From Bacteroidales bacterium UBA3764 (lineage in GTDB: Bacteria; Bacteroidota; Bacteroidia; Bacteroidales; UBA932): a stretch of DNA of 45,286 nucleotides. The DNA lies in NCBI GenBank assembly GCA_002371115.1, contig DFFY01000113.1:1-45286 (forward strand). Direction: 5' to 3'. The notes below the pieces were generated by a model. The model had not been told where the DNA came from. It made no database searches and worked only from the letters and a program-made list of their open reading frames with translations. The position numbers and the translations under genes are program-made. Positions within the stretch are counted from its first letter, which is position 1. Every line of letters begins with the position of its first letter. This document shows, piece after piece, positions 1 through 8,811 of this stretch.

Positions 1-105
1 CCCCTGTTAAAGGCCCCCAATCGGGATGGTTATTACACCTGGGAGGAACTGGGCGAGACCAGCCTGGGCCAAAGAAGGTACCCTGTACGTTTAGTCAAAG
101 AATAG
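1..105 (+). CDS. 3' end of an unidentified gene (partial)
   Basis: The window opens inside a reading frame that runs in phase from base 1 to a TAG stop at 103-105 and gives the last 34 residues of a protein. The tail is polar and basic near its end (RRYPVRLVKE) and I recognise no domain. It ends 4 bases before the start of the next lipoprotein gene, so the two may be co-transcribed. With so little sequence the frame itself is an inference from position and spacing, and no function can be given. Confidence 0.45.
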   Translation, partial: PLLKAPNRDGYYTWEELGETSLGQRRYPVRLVKE

Positions 106-109
106 CCCT

Positions 110-607
110 ATGAAACGCTTGCTTTATCTGCTTCCCCTTGCCTTGCTGCTCCTTGCCGGCTGCAAGGAAAAAGGCAGTTTCTCCAATGTGGAAATTGGCG
201 AATCCTGGCTTTGCCGCTTGGTCTTTGAGGACGAGAGCTTCAAGGACTATGCCGTGACGGCAGACGTCCTGTATGCCGGAGAGGATACATCGTCCCGCTA
301 TAAGATGGTCTTCTACATGCCGGAAGGCTGGGACAACAGCTACCCGATTTTCCTGGACCGGTATGTTCCCTGTGATGGGCCCGCCTGGCAGGCCTATCAA
401 GGAATGCCCGTGGCCGAGGCCGCTTTGAAAGAAGGCAATATGATTGTGGTCCTGGTGGCCTACAGCGAATGGACTGCCATTCCGGACATTCTCCTGGCCG
501 AAGCGTTCCTTAAACAGCACGACGCCGACCTGCCGGGAGACAGCAGGAACATTCTCACCGCTGCTGATTTTGATTTCGAGACAGCCGCTTATTACGATTT
601 CGAATGA
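110..607 (+). CDS. small putative lipoprotein, unknown function
   Basis: A 165-residue protein starts with a clear lipoprotein signal peptide: basic start, leucine-rich core and a lipobox LLAGC with the lipidated cysteine at residue 18. The mature part is acidic, with no repeats and no domain I recognise. It is therefore probably anchored in the envelope. The stop codon overlaps the next start in an ATGA arrangement, so translation of the two is likely coupled. The preceding partial gene ends 4 bases upstream. Function unknown. Confidence 0.75.
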   Translation: MKRLLYLLPLALLLLAGCKEKGSFSNVEIGESWLCRLVFEDESFKDYAVTADVLYAGEDTSSRYKMVFYMPEGWDNSYPIFLDRYVPCDGPAWQAYQGMPVAEAALKEGNMIVVLVAYSEWTAIPDILLAEAFLKQHDADLPGDSRNILTAADFDFETAAYYDFE

Positions 608-1062
608 GACGCTATTTATTCCTTCTGACGCTCCTGCTGGGCTGGAGCGCCGCCGCACAGACGCCCGAAGAACTCTACGAAATCTACTCCACCCCGGAAA
701 CGCGGGCCATCATGGAGCGCTTTGAGGAGGCGGAGCGGAGATCCCAGGAGGCGGAGGCCGCCGCCCATGCCCAAAAGATGCTGATCCTGGGCATGGCGAT
801 ATTGATCGGCCTTATCCCCGTAGTTGAAAACGGCCGGAGGATCCTGAAGGAAAAAACCTGGAAGGACAACCCCGGCGGCACCGTGCGGGCGCTTGGGGTA
901 GCCCTGGCCGGGGGCGTGGTCCTCTTCGGCCTCAATTATGGCGTCCTGTACCTGAAGCTCAAGTACGGGGACGGCTTTAACACCACCCTGGCCTTCCTGA
1001 TAGTGGCTGGGCTTGTTGCGGGCAGCATCTACCTGCTCAACAAAAAAGGGGACGGAAGTTAG
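604..1062 (+). CDS. small secreted or membrane protein with three hydrophobic segments
   Basis: A 152-residue protein with an N-terminal signal-like segment ending near AAAQ (residue 19). An acidic, helix-prone stretch follows (about 20-55, rich in E, A and R), then hydrophobic segments at about 59-74, 94-119 and 127-145. It overlaps the upstream lipoprotein gene by 4 bases (ATGA), so the two form a small operon. The layout is that of an inner-membrane protein with a short extracytoplasmic coiled region. I do not recognise the family. Confidence 0.7.
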   Translation: MRRYLFLLTLLLGWSAAAQTPEELYEIYSTPETRAIMERFEEAERRSQEAEAAAHAQKMLILGMAILIGLIPVVENGRRILKEKTWKDNPGGTVRALGVALAGGVVLFGLNYGVLYLKLKYGDGFNTTLAFLIVAGLVAGSIYLLNKKGDGS

Positions 1063-1197
1063 GCTTCACCGACGCGGGCATACCGTGTGGTGGAGGATTT
1101 GGTCCGGGGTTGGGCGATACTTGATATTCCGCCAAATATTTCATATCTCTGGCAATCTGCTTTGTATGAAGCAGATGAGTTGTAACTTACCTTAGAT

Positions 1198-1371
1198 ATG
1201 AAAAGACGTAAACTCATAGGCATTCTTATCGGACTTTTTGCCGTTGCAGGAGCAGGTGGAGGCCGCCCGGCTGCTGGACAGCCTGTAGCACCTCTCCTCT
1301 CAGATAGGCTGTTTCCCCCTGGCTGCTTTCCCTTTCAGGTGCGGGTAACTGGTAAAAATTTAACCAGCTAA
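1198..1371 (+). pseudogene. remnant: signal-anchor start joined to an unrelated 3' tail
   Basis: An ATG at 1198 opens a frame encoding a basic start and hydrophobic core (MKRRKLIGILIGLFAVAG), a typical membrane-targeting beginning. After about 16 codons the frame turns glycine/proline-rich and runs into the palindromic repeats. In the next frame, 1244-1288 reads LQEQVEAARLLDSL and then stops, which looks like the helical C-terminus of another protein or of the same one. The simplest reading is a 5' end joined to a 3' end with the middle deleted and the frame lost. A genuine 57-residue peptide is possible but less likely. Confidence 0.4.
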
Positions 1372-1426
1372 CCGCAAAAAGGGCCGATTTTGCGGTTAAC
1401 TGGCGAAAAATAAACCAGTTAACCGC
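1341..1426. repeat. two tandem palindromic units, 35 bases each
   Basis: Unit 2 (1392-1426) has perfect 12-base arms, GCGGTTAACTGG at 1392-1403 and its complement at 1415-1426, around an A-rich 11-base loop. Unit 1 (1341-1375) is a diverged copy with 13-base arms and two mismatches. A 16-base spacer separates them. The core GGTTAACTGG thus occurs four times in alternating orientation. This resembles paired REP/BIME-like intergenic repeats. It overlaps the end of the short remnant at 1198-1371. The locus at 7199-7287 has the same architecture with different arm sequences. Confidence 0.8.
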
Positions 1427-1651
1427 ACCGCGGAGCGGGCGGTGGGCGTCTGGGAGGTCTGCCTGGTGATTCCTGTTTCAGCGTTCTTCCGGCACCGATT
1501 GACACGCCCGCACCGGACTTCCATCGTCCGGAGTATTTTGTCCCGCTTGTCTTTGCCGCAATTTAGGGGGCGGGAACCTGCAAGGAAAGGCCTTGTTTTT
1601 ATGCGGATTTTTTGCGACCTTTGGAAAATTGCTCATAATTAGCTTGTAGTC

Positions 1652-3514
1652 ATGACATCGACGTTTGAAATCACCCCCGATCGCGAATTCCTGCATCATT
1701 TTCTGACGCGCTGGCGCACCAAGAGCCTTTTACCGGAGATGGTGGATAAACTGAAGAAGAACAGCAAGACCGACCCTTATGCCGCTTATGGTTATGGCAG
1801 GTGGCTGTCGCTGGTGAATCCTGGTGGAAACTGCCTTGAAGAGGCGGAGGAACTGCTCACCTGGGCCGGAAGCAACGGTGTCCAGGATGCCAATGCTGCG
1901 CTGTCCGAGCTGTTTTTTGACGGACGTATAAAGGAGGACAAGGCCATTCCCGAGATGCATGCCTACCTCATGGAATCGTCTTACAAACAAGGCAGCGAAC
2001 TGGCTCAGTATTTGGCGCTGGAGAGTACGTTATACGGAGACTACGGCTACAAGAAGGACGCATGGACCGTTGCGGATATCCTGCAAAAACACCTGGAGAA
2101 AAACCCCGGAAGTGACCCCATTTACTATGACCTGCTGGGCCGGGCGCTGGAGGATACGGACCCGGAAGCCGCAGAAAAAGCTTTCCGTACCAGTTTGGCG
2201 CGCGGCAATACAGAAAGCTATTACTCGCTGGCGAGTCTATACGAGAGGACCGGAGATGAGGCAAAAGCCTGGGAAATCGCAGAGGAAGGCGCCCGGAACG
2301 GTGCCGTCAATTGCCACCGCTTCAAGGCGAGCATGAACAAGGAAGACTTTGAAAAGCTGCCGGTCCCGGAGCAGGAGTCCCTTCACCGGGAAATTGCCCG
2401 GGGACTGGACTATGCCATTGCACACCATGACAGCTATGCTTGCTATCTGAAAGGGGTGTTGCTGTACCTTGGCTATCTGGGGTTCCCGCAAGATGACGAT
2501 GCGGCTTCCGAACCGGTGGAACGGGGCTGCGAGATGGGTGTGGGAGCCTGTTGGCTGATTAAGGCCGCAATCCTGGAAAACAAGGAGATGAAAGGCGTGG
2601 AGGATGCTTCCCTTCGGGCCCTGAGGATGGGCAGCAGGGAGGATGCCCCTTTGGAGCAGGTGGCCCGCGGGTACGTGTCGGGAGTGCTTTCCAGGCATGC
2701 CGACGAAATAGAAAAACTTTGGCTCAGGGAGTACGTGCAGGCAAATCCCGAAGAAGAGGATGGAAAGGACGCCCTGGGCGTAGTTGCCGTGTATCCGCAG
2801 GGCTTCTATTATGCCATGGATGTGGATGATCCCGGCGAACTGGATTTGGAGTGGGTCGCGGAGAAGGTAGATGCCTGCGGCTTTGACGTGGTGCACTTCT
2901 CTCCGGTTCTCACCCGCATGACCAAGGCCCTGGGCCTGGAGGAAACAGGCTGTCACGTGGCCATGCTGGTAGACAAGGACGGCTACATGAAAGACCTTCC
3001 GGACAACATGGCGGGAACCCTCATTTACGGGCAGGGTCAGGAAATCCGGGGCACGGTTGTCTTTGTGCTGGAAGATGACAAAAAATACACGCTCATGCCC
3101 ATGCAGGGCCTCCAGCGGATGTATATGTTCATCCAGCTCCTGAACGCCGCTTCCGGCGGGCTGGTGAGGATGCCGTCGTCAGAAGAGCTTGCGTCCATTG
3201 GCGCAGAGGACAGGGTTAACACCGACTCCTCCGTGAGCACGGAGCCCAAGGAACTTACGGTTTCCGCAGATCAGGTGCTGGAGGGCATCGCCGCGTGCAA
3301 CTTATGCATCGACACCTTGCACGTTGTCCTGCCGGCAGACAAGGAGTACTGGTTCCTGTCCACCGAAGACCTTTTTTTCAAGCTGGACATCAAGGATGCC
3401 ATCGAGGAGAACATCGAGCAGCACGGCGGCTACATGATAGATGCGTGGCAGTATGTGGACGCCCGCCAGGTTCCCATGGACATCCGCTCCCGCGTACGCT
3501 TTAAACAGGCATAG
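1652..3514 (+). CDS. TPR/Sel1-like repeat protein with a DUF3846-like C-terminal region
   Basis: A 620-residue protein with no signal peptide, so probably cytoplasmic. Residues about 45-360 are helical repeats of TPR/Sel1 type, visible as repeated alanine/tyrosine-rich helix pairs such as DPEAAEKAFRTSLARGN followed by SYYSLASLYERTGDEAKAW. Residues about 385-505 resemble the DUF3846 pattern: a DKDGYMKDLPDNMAG stretch followed by GQGQEIRGTVVFVLED. The match is from memory and only moderate. It starts with ATG at 1652 and ends 14 bases before the mechanosensitive channel gene, so they may share a transcript. The role is unknown; TPR regions usually mediate protein contacts. Confidence 0.75.
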   Translation: MTSTFEITPDREFLHHFLTRWRTKSLLPEMVDKLKKNSKTDPYAAYGYGRWLSLVNPGGNCLEEAEELLTWAGSNGVQDANAALSELFFDGRIKEDKAIPEMHAYLMESSYKQGSELAQYLALESTLYGDYGYKKDAWTVADILQKHLEKNPGSDPIYYDLLGRALEDTDPEAAEKAFRTSLARGNTESYYSLASLYERTGDEAKAWEIAEEGARNGAVNCHRFKASMNKEDFEKLPVPEQESLHREIARGLDYAIAHHDSYACYLKGVLLYLGYLGFPQDDDAASEPVERGCEMGVGACWLIKAAILENKEMKGVEDASLRALRMGSREDAPLEQVARGYVSGVLSRHADEIEKLWLREYVQANPEEEDGKDALGVVAVYPQGFYYAMDVDDPGELDLEWVAEKVDACGFDVVHFSPVLTRMTKALGLEETGCHVAMLVDKDGYMKDLPDNMAGTLIYGQGQEIRGTVVFVLEDDKKYTLMPMQGLQRMYMFIQLLNAASGGLVRMPSSEELASIGAEDRVNTDSSVSTEPKELTVSADQVLEGIAACNLCIDTLHVVLPADKEYWFLSTEDLFFKLDIKDAIEENIEQHGGYMIDAWQYVDARQVPMDIRSRVRFKQA

Positions 3515-3528
3515 AAGAATTAAAGTAT

Positions 3529-6282
3529 ATGAAAAAACGCAAGCTTCTCAGTATTCTGGTGTTGCTGTTCACCATTGCGGTTCCGGCCATGGCCGTATTT
3601 ACAGGCATGGATTTGGACGCAACCTTGTCCAACCTGCGCAGGGAACTGTACCATGATTATCGGCAGATGGGCAAGACGCAGGAGCGCCTGGACCGTCAGA
3701 ATGCCGTCCAGCACCAGCGGATGGTGAATATCGTCAAAAAGTGCAACGACTTGTCCCTGATGCTGTATTCCCAGAAACAGGAATACACCTTTGACATCAG
3801 TTATGCCTTGGAGGCGGTGAGCAAGGAGTTCAATGACTTCAACAAAAACCGCACCCCGTACGACCGTATTGTGGCCAGCCTGGACGTGGAGATAGACCGA
3901 TATGCGCGCCTGATCGAGTCCCTGCGCCGCCTGCCTCCGGAGCTACGGGAAGTGGAAGTGGTGCCGGACAGCCTGGCTTACCATAACGACACCCTGGACG
4001 CCCATCTGATGCAAAACGAAAGCCTTCTGCAGCAGGCGTTGCAGGAGCAGGTGGAGGCCGTCCTGGCCCTGAACGAAGCGGCCGCCCGGGAGGAGGCGCA
4101 GCCAGTCCGGCTTGAAGAAACACCCCGGCATGAGGAAGCGGATCAGAATGCGGAACCGGCCGTGGCGGAAGAGGAGGAAAAGAAAAGCGTTTCGGCCTTC
4201 ATTCTCAGTGAAGCCGGTCAGGCGGACCGCGACACCTGTATTCTGTATGCCTCCGAACTGCTGAAAATGTATGCCCAGACGCGCGAACAGGTGATGGCGG
4301 ACAGCACCCATTACAGGGAGGCTCGCCTGCGCATGGAGGAATCCTACGCGTATGCCAGGGATTACTATGGCATCCTTGAGAACAAGGTATTTGTGGAAGG
4401 ACAGACCCCCTGGACCACCATCTTGGCCCATCCCGGCGAGTATTGGAGAGAGGCCCGGCGGGCCATCTCCGAGAAATTCAGCATCTCCTTCATCCGGCAG
4501 GTCCTCCGTGACGACCAGGTGGACCTTGAATCGGAAGAAGTCCAGAATGACAATCAGCTGGCCAATTCTTCCAAGATTTTGTGGCTGGGTGTCTATATCC
4601 TGGCCTTCCTGGTGCTGTGGGGCCTCTCCGCCCTCTTGCTGTGGCCGCTCTACCGCTTTGTCAAACCCATCGGGAGGCGGGTGGCCAAGGAACAGAAGCG
4701 GTATCTGGCCCTGTTGTTGGCGTGTATGCTGTTTGTGGCCCTCAGTTATGAAAGTTCGAACGATGACATGATTCGCAAGACCGTCGTCATCATGCACACG
4801 TTCATGTGGCTGCTCGTGGCCATTACCACGGCCCTGCTCATCCGCCTGGAACCCGCCAAACTCAAAAACGGCATCCGCATTTATCTGCCCACTGTTTTCA
4901 CGGCCCTGTTCGTGATTACCTGCCGGATGCTGTTTGTCCCCAACGCTTTCCTGAACTTCTTCTTCCCTCCGCTGCTCCTGATGATGGTTCTGTGGCAGCT
5001 GGCGGCCAATTTGCGCCGGGGCGGGAAGTCGGACCAGACGGACACGGTGATAGGCTGGGTTTCCCTGGGTATTACCGCCGTGGCCATGCTCTGCAGCTGG
5101 GCCGGCTATGTTTTCCTGGCCCTGATTATTCTGGTTTGGTGGTACTTCCAGCTGGCGCTCATCCTGGCCATCGCCTCCGTGTGGCACCTGACACAATGGT
5201 ACAGGGAAACGCGCATGGATAAAAAGATGACGGCCTATAAGGAAAAGATTACCTATGTGAGCGGAGCGGCCAAGGAACAGCTGCAATTCACGGCCACCTG
5301 GTTCTATGACCTGGTCCGGGAGGTGATTATCCCTTTGCTGGTGCTGGTCTCCATTCCCATGTGCATTTACTGGGCGCTGGACATCTTTGAATTCAACGAC
5401 CTGTATCGTACCATCTTCGAGAGACCGTTCTTCCGCCAGGGAGAGATGAGCGTATCCCTGTACAGCGTGCTGTTTTTGTCAGGCATGTTCTCCGTGTTCC
5501 GCTACGCGAACAAGGCTATCCATACGCTCTGGCAAATGTTTGAATACCGCCGCTTCCTCCGCAAGTACAACCGGACCAGCATACGGAGCAATGAAATCAA
5601 CCTTTCGCTGGGAGACAGCCTCATCAGCGTGTTCGTATGGTTTGTGTACACGGACCTGTTTATCATTACGCTCAATATTCCCACCGGTTCGCTGGGGCTT
5701 ATCGCCGGCGGTCTGTCGGCCGGTATCGGTCTGGCCCTCAAGGATATCCTCAACAACTTCATTTACGGTATCCAGCTCATGGGCGGCCGTCTGCGGGTTG
5801 GAGACTGGATTGAGTGCGGCGACGTACGCGGCAAGGTGACGGACATCAATTACCAGACCACACTGGTAGAGACCATTAACGGCACCCAGGTGGCCTTCCT
5901 GAACTCTTCGCTGTTCGGCCAGAATTTCACCAACCTTACCCGCAACAATGCCTATGAGTTCACCAAGGTGACGGTGGGCGTGGCCTATGGCACCGACTTC
6001 CAGCGGGTGAGGGAACTGCTGGAGAAAGGCTTGGAAAGCCTGAAAACCAAAGACGCCTACGGGCGTGACGTGGTGGACCCCACCTACGGCATCTACATCC
6101 GTTTCGGCGACTTTGGGGACAGTGCCGTGGAGGTGGCCGTGAAGCAATATGTGCTGGTGCCGGAACGCATTGCCTATGTGGACCGCTGTAAAGAACTGAT
6201 TTACAAGACCCTGAACGAGGGCGGCATCACCATCCCGTTCCCGCAGTGCGACGTACACATGATTAAAGATGAAGATAAATGA
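3529..6282 (+). CDS. large MscS-family mechanosensitive channel
   Basis: A 917-residue protein with a signal peptide (residues 1-23, ending AMA), a long charged, coiled-coil-prone extracytoplasmic region (about 25-345), then about ten membrane segments from residue 349 on. The MscS core is clear at about 697-830: a glycine/alanine pore helix (LIAGGLSAGIGLALKDIL) followed by the beta domain with GDWIECGDVRGKVTDIN and a C-terminal vestibule. Length and layout match the MscK/large MscS class rather than the 286-residue MscS. Such channels open under membrane tension during hypo-osmotic shock. It lies between the TPR gene (14-base gap) and a small membrane protein gene (17-base gap). Confidence 0.92.
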   Translation: MKKRKLLSILVLLFTIAVPAMAVFTGMDLDATLSNLRRELYHDYRQMGKTQERLDRQNAVQHQRMVNIVKKCNDLSLMLYSQKQEYTFDISYALEAVSKEFNDFNKNRTPYDRIVASLDVEIDRYARLIESLRRLPPELREVEVVPDSLAYHNDTLDAHLMQNESLLQQALQEQVEAVLALNEAAAREEAQPVRLEETPRHEEADQNAEPAVAEEEEKKSVSAFILSEAGQADRDTCILYASELLKMYAQTREQVMADSTHYREARLRMEESYAYARDYYGILENKVFVEGQTPWTTILAHPGEYWREARRAISEKFSISFIRQVLRDDQVDLESEEVQNDNQLANSSKILWLGVYILAFLVLWGLSALLLWPLYRFVKPIGRRVAKEQKRYLALLLACMLFVALSYESSNDDMIRKTVVIMHTFMWLLVAITTALLIRLEPAKLKNGIRIYLPTVFTALFVITCRMLFVPNAFLNFFFPPLLLMMVLWQLAANLRRGGKSDQTDTVIGWVSLGITAVAMLCSWAGYVFLALIILVWWYFQLALILAIASVWHLTQWYRETRMDKKMTAYKEKITYVSGAAKEQLQFTATWFYDLVREVIIPLLVLVSIPMCIYWALDIFEFNDLYRTIFERPFFRQGEMSVSLYSVLFLSGMFSVFRYANKAIHTLWQMFEYRRFLRKYNRTSIRSNEINLSLGDSLISVFVWFVYTDLFIITLNIPTGSLGLIAGGLSAGIGLALKDILNNFIYGIQLMGGRLRVGDWIECGDVRGKVTDINYQTTLVETINGTQVAFLNSSLFGQNFTNLTRNNAYEFTKVTVGVAYGTDFQRVRELLEKGLESLKTKDAYGRDVVDPTYGIYIRFGDFGDSAVEVAVKQYVLVPERIAYVDRCKELIYKTLNEGGITIPFPQCDVHMIKDEDK

Positions 6283-6299
6283 TGTAAAGTTCGTCAGCA

Positions 6300-6860
6300 A
6301 TGGAAATACGTTTTAAAGACAAAGGAACCATCTTCAACATTGCCGTCACCATCTTTGCCGCCGTTGTTTCCGTGGGCATGATGCTGTACGGCGTATGGCA
6401 TTTCGGCCTGCAGCAGACCTGGCCGGAACTGGTGCTCAACGTGTTCTACATTGCCTGCCTGGTGATGATGTGGATGTATTTTTTCAACTGCCGTATCACC
6501 ACGGACCAGTTCAACTACTGGTGCTCCGTCTGTGTGGGCGTAACGGTCCTGCTACGGGACATCCTGCTTGCGCCGCCGCTGCCCTACTACGCCCTCCGCA
6601 TATCGTGTCTGACGCTCTCGGTGGCGATGCTTGTCCTGCTCACCTATTTTTACGCCCGTAAGGACTGGCAAACCTACTCCAAGGCCAACCTGTGGCTCAT
6701 TTGCATTATCGACATTGTTATTGCCACGCTTTATAACATTGACATTTTCCTGGAGCCCGCCGACGAAACCAGCACATACATGATGGTGGAAATCTGGATT
6801 CGTCCCACCATCACCTACGGCCTGGTGGCCTGCTTTATCTCCGGGAAGGACCAAAAGTAA
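6300..6860 (+). CDS. small polytopic membrane protein, unknown
   Basis: A 186-residue hydrophobic protein with about five or six predicted membrane helices (around 12-34, 40-60, 72-92, 95-118, 128-147 and 160-182) and short polar loops. It has no cleavable signal peptide and no motif I recognise. It starts 17 bases after the MscS-type channel gene and ends 6 bases before the amidohydrolase fragment, so it is probably in the channel operon and could assist or modify it. That link rests on gene order only. Confidence 0.75.
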   Translation: MEIRFKDKGTIFNIAVTIFAAVVSVGMMLYGVWHFGLQQTWPELVLNVFYIACLVMMWMYFFNCRITTDQFNYWCSVCVGVTVLLRDILLAPPLPYYALRISCLTLSVAMLVLLTYFYARKDWQTYSKANLWLICIIDIVIATLYNIDIFLEPADETSTYMMVEIWIRPTITYGLVACFISGKDQK

Positions 6861-6866
6861 ACAGCC

Positions 6867-7187
6867 ATGCAACAAACCCTTATCTTAGGTAACATCATTA
6901 CAGTGGATGAAAAGAGGCCCTTTGCCAAGGCCGCGGTAGTGAAGAACGGCGTTTTTGCCTATATCGGCAGCGTGGAAGAGGCGAAGAAAATTGCCGGCCC
7001 CGACGCCAAGGTGCTGGACTACGGAAACAACTTCATTTATCCCGGCTTCCTGGAGTCCCACTGCCACCCGTATTTTGCCGGTGACCGCCTTGCCGGGGAG
7101 AATCCGGATTCCATCGATTCCTTAGCCGCAGGAAGGCTTCAGCTACAACCTGCCCAAGGAAGTGTGTTTTCTGCGGCAAGAAGTTGA
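6867..7187 (+). pseudogene. 5' fragment of a YtcJ-type amidohydrolase
   Basis: The first about 78 residues match the start of YtcJ-like metal-dependent amidohydrolases: a beta-strand start (LILGNIITVDEKRPFAKAAV), then GNNFIYPGFLESHCHPYFAGDRLAG with the metal-binding HxH (SHCH). The family is usually about 500-600 residues, but this frame ends after 106. The last about 25 residues do not look like the family. In another frame 7126-7311 is open, reads EGFSYNLPKEVCFLRQEVE and continues to a TAG stop; it looks like the tail of some other protein. So the gene is cut shortly after its metal motif and joined to foreign sequence. A second amidohydrolase starts at 44974. Confidence 0.75.
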
Positions 7188-7198
7188 AATAACAAGGC

Positions 7199-7287
7199 GC
7201 TCATCCTTGTTTTGGCCCGTTTTTGAGGACGAGAAGGTCATTTTGGCCCTCTCGTCCTTATTTAAGGCCGTTTTTAAGGACGGGGAA
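7199..7287. repeat. paired palindromic repeat units next to the truncated amidohydrolase
   Basis: Two imperfect direct copies of a 36-38-base unit lie at about 7199-7235 and 7250-7287, separated by about 15 bases. Each copy is itself an imperfect palindrome (TCATCCTT/GAGGACGA in the first; CGTCCTTA/TAAGGACG at 7253-7260 and 7275-7282 in the second). The inner arms of the two copies also pair perfectly (AGGACGAGA at 7226-7234 with 7250-7258). The layout matches the pair at 1341-1426: two units of about 36 bases, a 15-16-base spacer and T/A-rich loops. Confidence 0.7.
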
Positions 7288-7340
7288 TACCGGGAAAACC
7301 TGAGGAAATAGGCATCGGCCCAAATATCCAATATAACCAA

Positions 7341-8582
7341 TCACAAGAATTCAAAGGTGGGTTGCTGCGCAAGCATCTGTCTTTCTTGGTTATACCGCTC
7401 CCTGGCCATGTCAAATTTTTGGTCCAGGCGGCGGAAGCCTTTGGCAATCCAGAATTCGAAGAGGCGATTCTGGAGCTGATAACTGGCTTTCCCTATCTTC
7501 TCAATGGCATTCACGCTATCGGCCGAAAGGTATGCAATGGCATTTTGCACAGAGGAGGCATTGTCCATCTTGTATTTACGGATAAAGGCGGTCGATGTAA
7601 CAGACGTGGCAATCCCTTCCAAGGCCACGGCATATAGCATATTGCGGTTTTTGATTTTTTCGATTTTATCCATTCGTTCCCTGAAATCATTCTCCCACAT
7701 GGCTATGAGCCTTGTTACAGCGTCCTTAACATTGTCTGGGACGGCTGTTTTCCCTGGCTCAAGTTGTTGGAAAACCTCTTTCATGACTTCCTGCATGTCG
7801 TAGGTCCGCCCCGAAAAAAGGGCATATACCAGGGCTACGGCTTCATCGCTGATATCTTTCCGGTACTGTTGGAAGAGTCGTCTGGCAAATGTGGTATAAA
7901 CCTCTTCTGAGATGATGTCCAGATTCATGGACGATGCGCTGCGGTAAAAGGGCTCTTTGGGATGCTCAAACATGTTGTGCAGCATATGTCGGGAACTTCC
8001 GGAAAAAATGAAGCGTGTATTGGTCATACGCTGGATATGGGAGCGAAGCTCTGCCGTGATATCGTCCGGATACTCTTTTACTTTTTGAAACTCGTCGAAG
8101 ACAACGAGGTTTGGTTTTTTTGTCTGCTCCAGGAAGCGGAACATTTCCGACAGGGTAAAATTCACACCATTTGAAGGCGTGAGCCCAAGCCGAAAGGCGC
8201 TAACTTCTCCTCCGGGTGAAAGGTTGGCCTGAAGGTAAAGGCGCTGTAAAAATCCCTCCACTTGTTTTTTGCCCCGTACGGAGCGGGCAAAGCCGGCTTC
8301 GAGAAAGGCGTTCATGAACTCCTTTACCAAGTCATCCATGTTCTTTGTTCCGTAGATGTCAACATAGAGGGTATTGTAGGTGTCCTTTACCTCTTTCTGT
8401 TGAAAAACATGCATGATAAGGCTGGATTTTCCGACTCTTCTGGGCGCTTTTATGACCAGATTGTTGCCATTTTTAAGCTGATTAATGATGTCTTTTGTTT
8501 CCATTTCACGGTCACAAAAATACCGGTCAGGGATATTGATTCCTGTGAAGAATGGGTTGTTCGGCGCTTTTTCTTTAGACAT
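7341..8582 (-). CDS. AAA+ ATPase of the archaeal/bacterial ATP-binding protein group
   Basis: A 413-residue P-loop ATPase. Walker A is APRRVGKSS at residues 46-54, Walker B is LVVFDEFQKV near residue 158, and FIFSGSS a little further on resembles the sensor segment. The C-terminal about 150 residues are helical and would form the lid and the domain typical of these multi-copy Bacteroidales ATPases, whose role is unknown. It has no signal peptide. It is the only minus-strand gene in the first 13 kb, has its own AT-rich promoter, and its base composition is more AT-rich than its neighbours. Gene fragments lie on both sides. A diverged remnant of a second copy lies at 13156-13224 in the same orientation. 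This fits a gene that spreads, or that recombines with its paralogues. Confidence 0.88.
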   Translation of the reverse strand: MSKEKAPNNPFFTGINIPDRYFCDREMETKDIINQLKNGNNLVIKAPRRVGKSSLIMHVFQQKEVKDTYNTLYVDIYGTKNMDDLVKEFMNAFLEAGFARSVRGKKQVEGFLQRLYLQANLSPGGEVSAFRLGLTPSNGVNFTLSEMFRFLEQTKKPNLVVFDEFQKVKEYPDDITAELRSHIQRMTNTRFIFSGSSRHMLHNMFEHPKEPFYRSASSMNLDIISEEVYTTFARRLFQQYRKDISDEAVALVYALFSGRTYDMQEVMKEVFQQLEPGKTAVPDNVKDAVTRLIAMWENDFRERMDKIEKIKNRNMLYAVALEGIATSVTSTAFIRKYKMDNASSVQNAIAYLSADSVNAIEKIGKASYQLQNRLFEFWIAKGFRRLDQKFDMARERYNQERQMLAQQPTFEFL

Positions 8583-8599
8583 GAGTAGATTATTTTTGA

Positions 8600-8629
8600 C
8601 AAAGATAGTGAATTTTATTAAAATTCCAA
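8600..8629 (-). promoter_or_regulatory. Bacteroidota-type promoter of the ATPase gene
   Basis: On the minus strand TATCTTTG (plus 8600-8607) matches the -7 consensus TAnnTTTG exactly. A TTGG (plus 8626-8629) lies 18 bases upstream, close to the TTTG -33 element. The -7 box is 17 bases before the ATG. The surrounding about 80 bases are strikingly AT-rich. Confidence 0.65.
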
Positions 8630-8652
8630 TTATTAAAAAACTAATAATCTAA

Positions 8653-8811
8653 AATTTAATAAAATACTCCTTCTGCTTCAAGCTCTCCAAGGGCGACCTC
8701 AAATCCAGCATGGCCGTGTGCTGGACGGCCGACGGTGTCTATTCGCTCTGCATCTGGGTGCAGGGCGTGCTGTACATCCATGGGAAAAAGTGGATGGGAA
8801 AGAAAATCTGA
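8653..8811 (+). pseudogene. 3' remnant of an unidentified gene
   Basis: A frame opens directly out of the AT-rich ATPase promoter region, with a stop at 8650-8652, and ends at TGA 8809-8811. From 8665 it reads as a plausible protein C-terminus of about 48 residues with a cysteine- and tryptophan-rich hydrophobic stretch (DGVYSLCIWVQGVLYIHG) and a lysine-rich end. Base composition jumps from AT-rich to GC-rich at about 8670. I read this as a gene whose 5' part was replaced when the ATPase gene and its upstream region arrived. The family was not recognised. Confidence 0.45.

Larger units (their letters stand above)
1063..1651. other. 589-base gap with a gene remnant and paired palindromes
   Basis: No intact gene is visible here. 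The stretch holds a degenerate short gene (1198-1371), two palindromic units (1341-1426) and a short perfect stem (1513-1518 with 1526-1531) followed by a T-rich run, which could be a weak terminator. The open frame at 1442-1642 has no credible start context or recognisable protein, so it is not called. No clear TTTG/TAnnTTTG promoter was found just ahead of the gene at 1652. Confidence 0.5.

Noticed and set aside
3943..5286. 447-codon open frame on the minus strand
   Set aside because: It lies wholly inside the MscS channel gene, has no protein family features, and is rich in His/Gln/Gly as expected for an antisense shadow.
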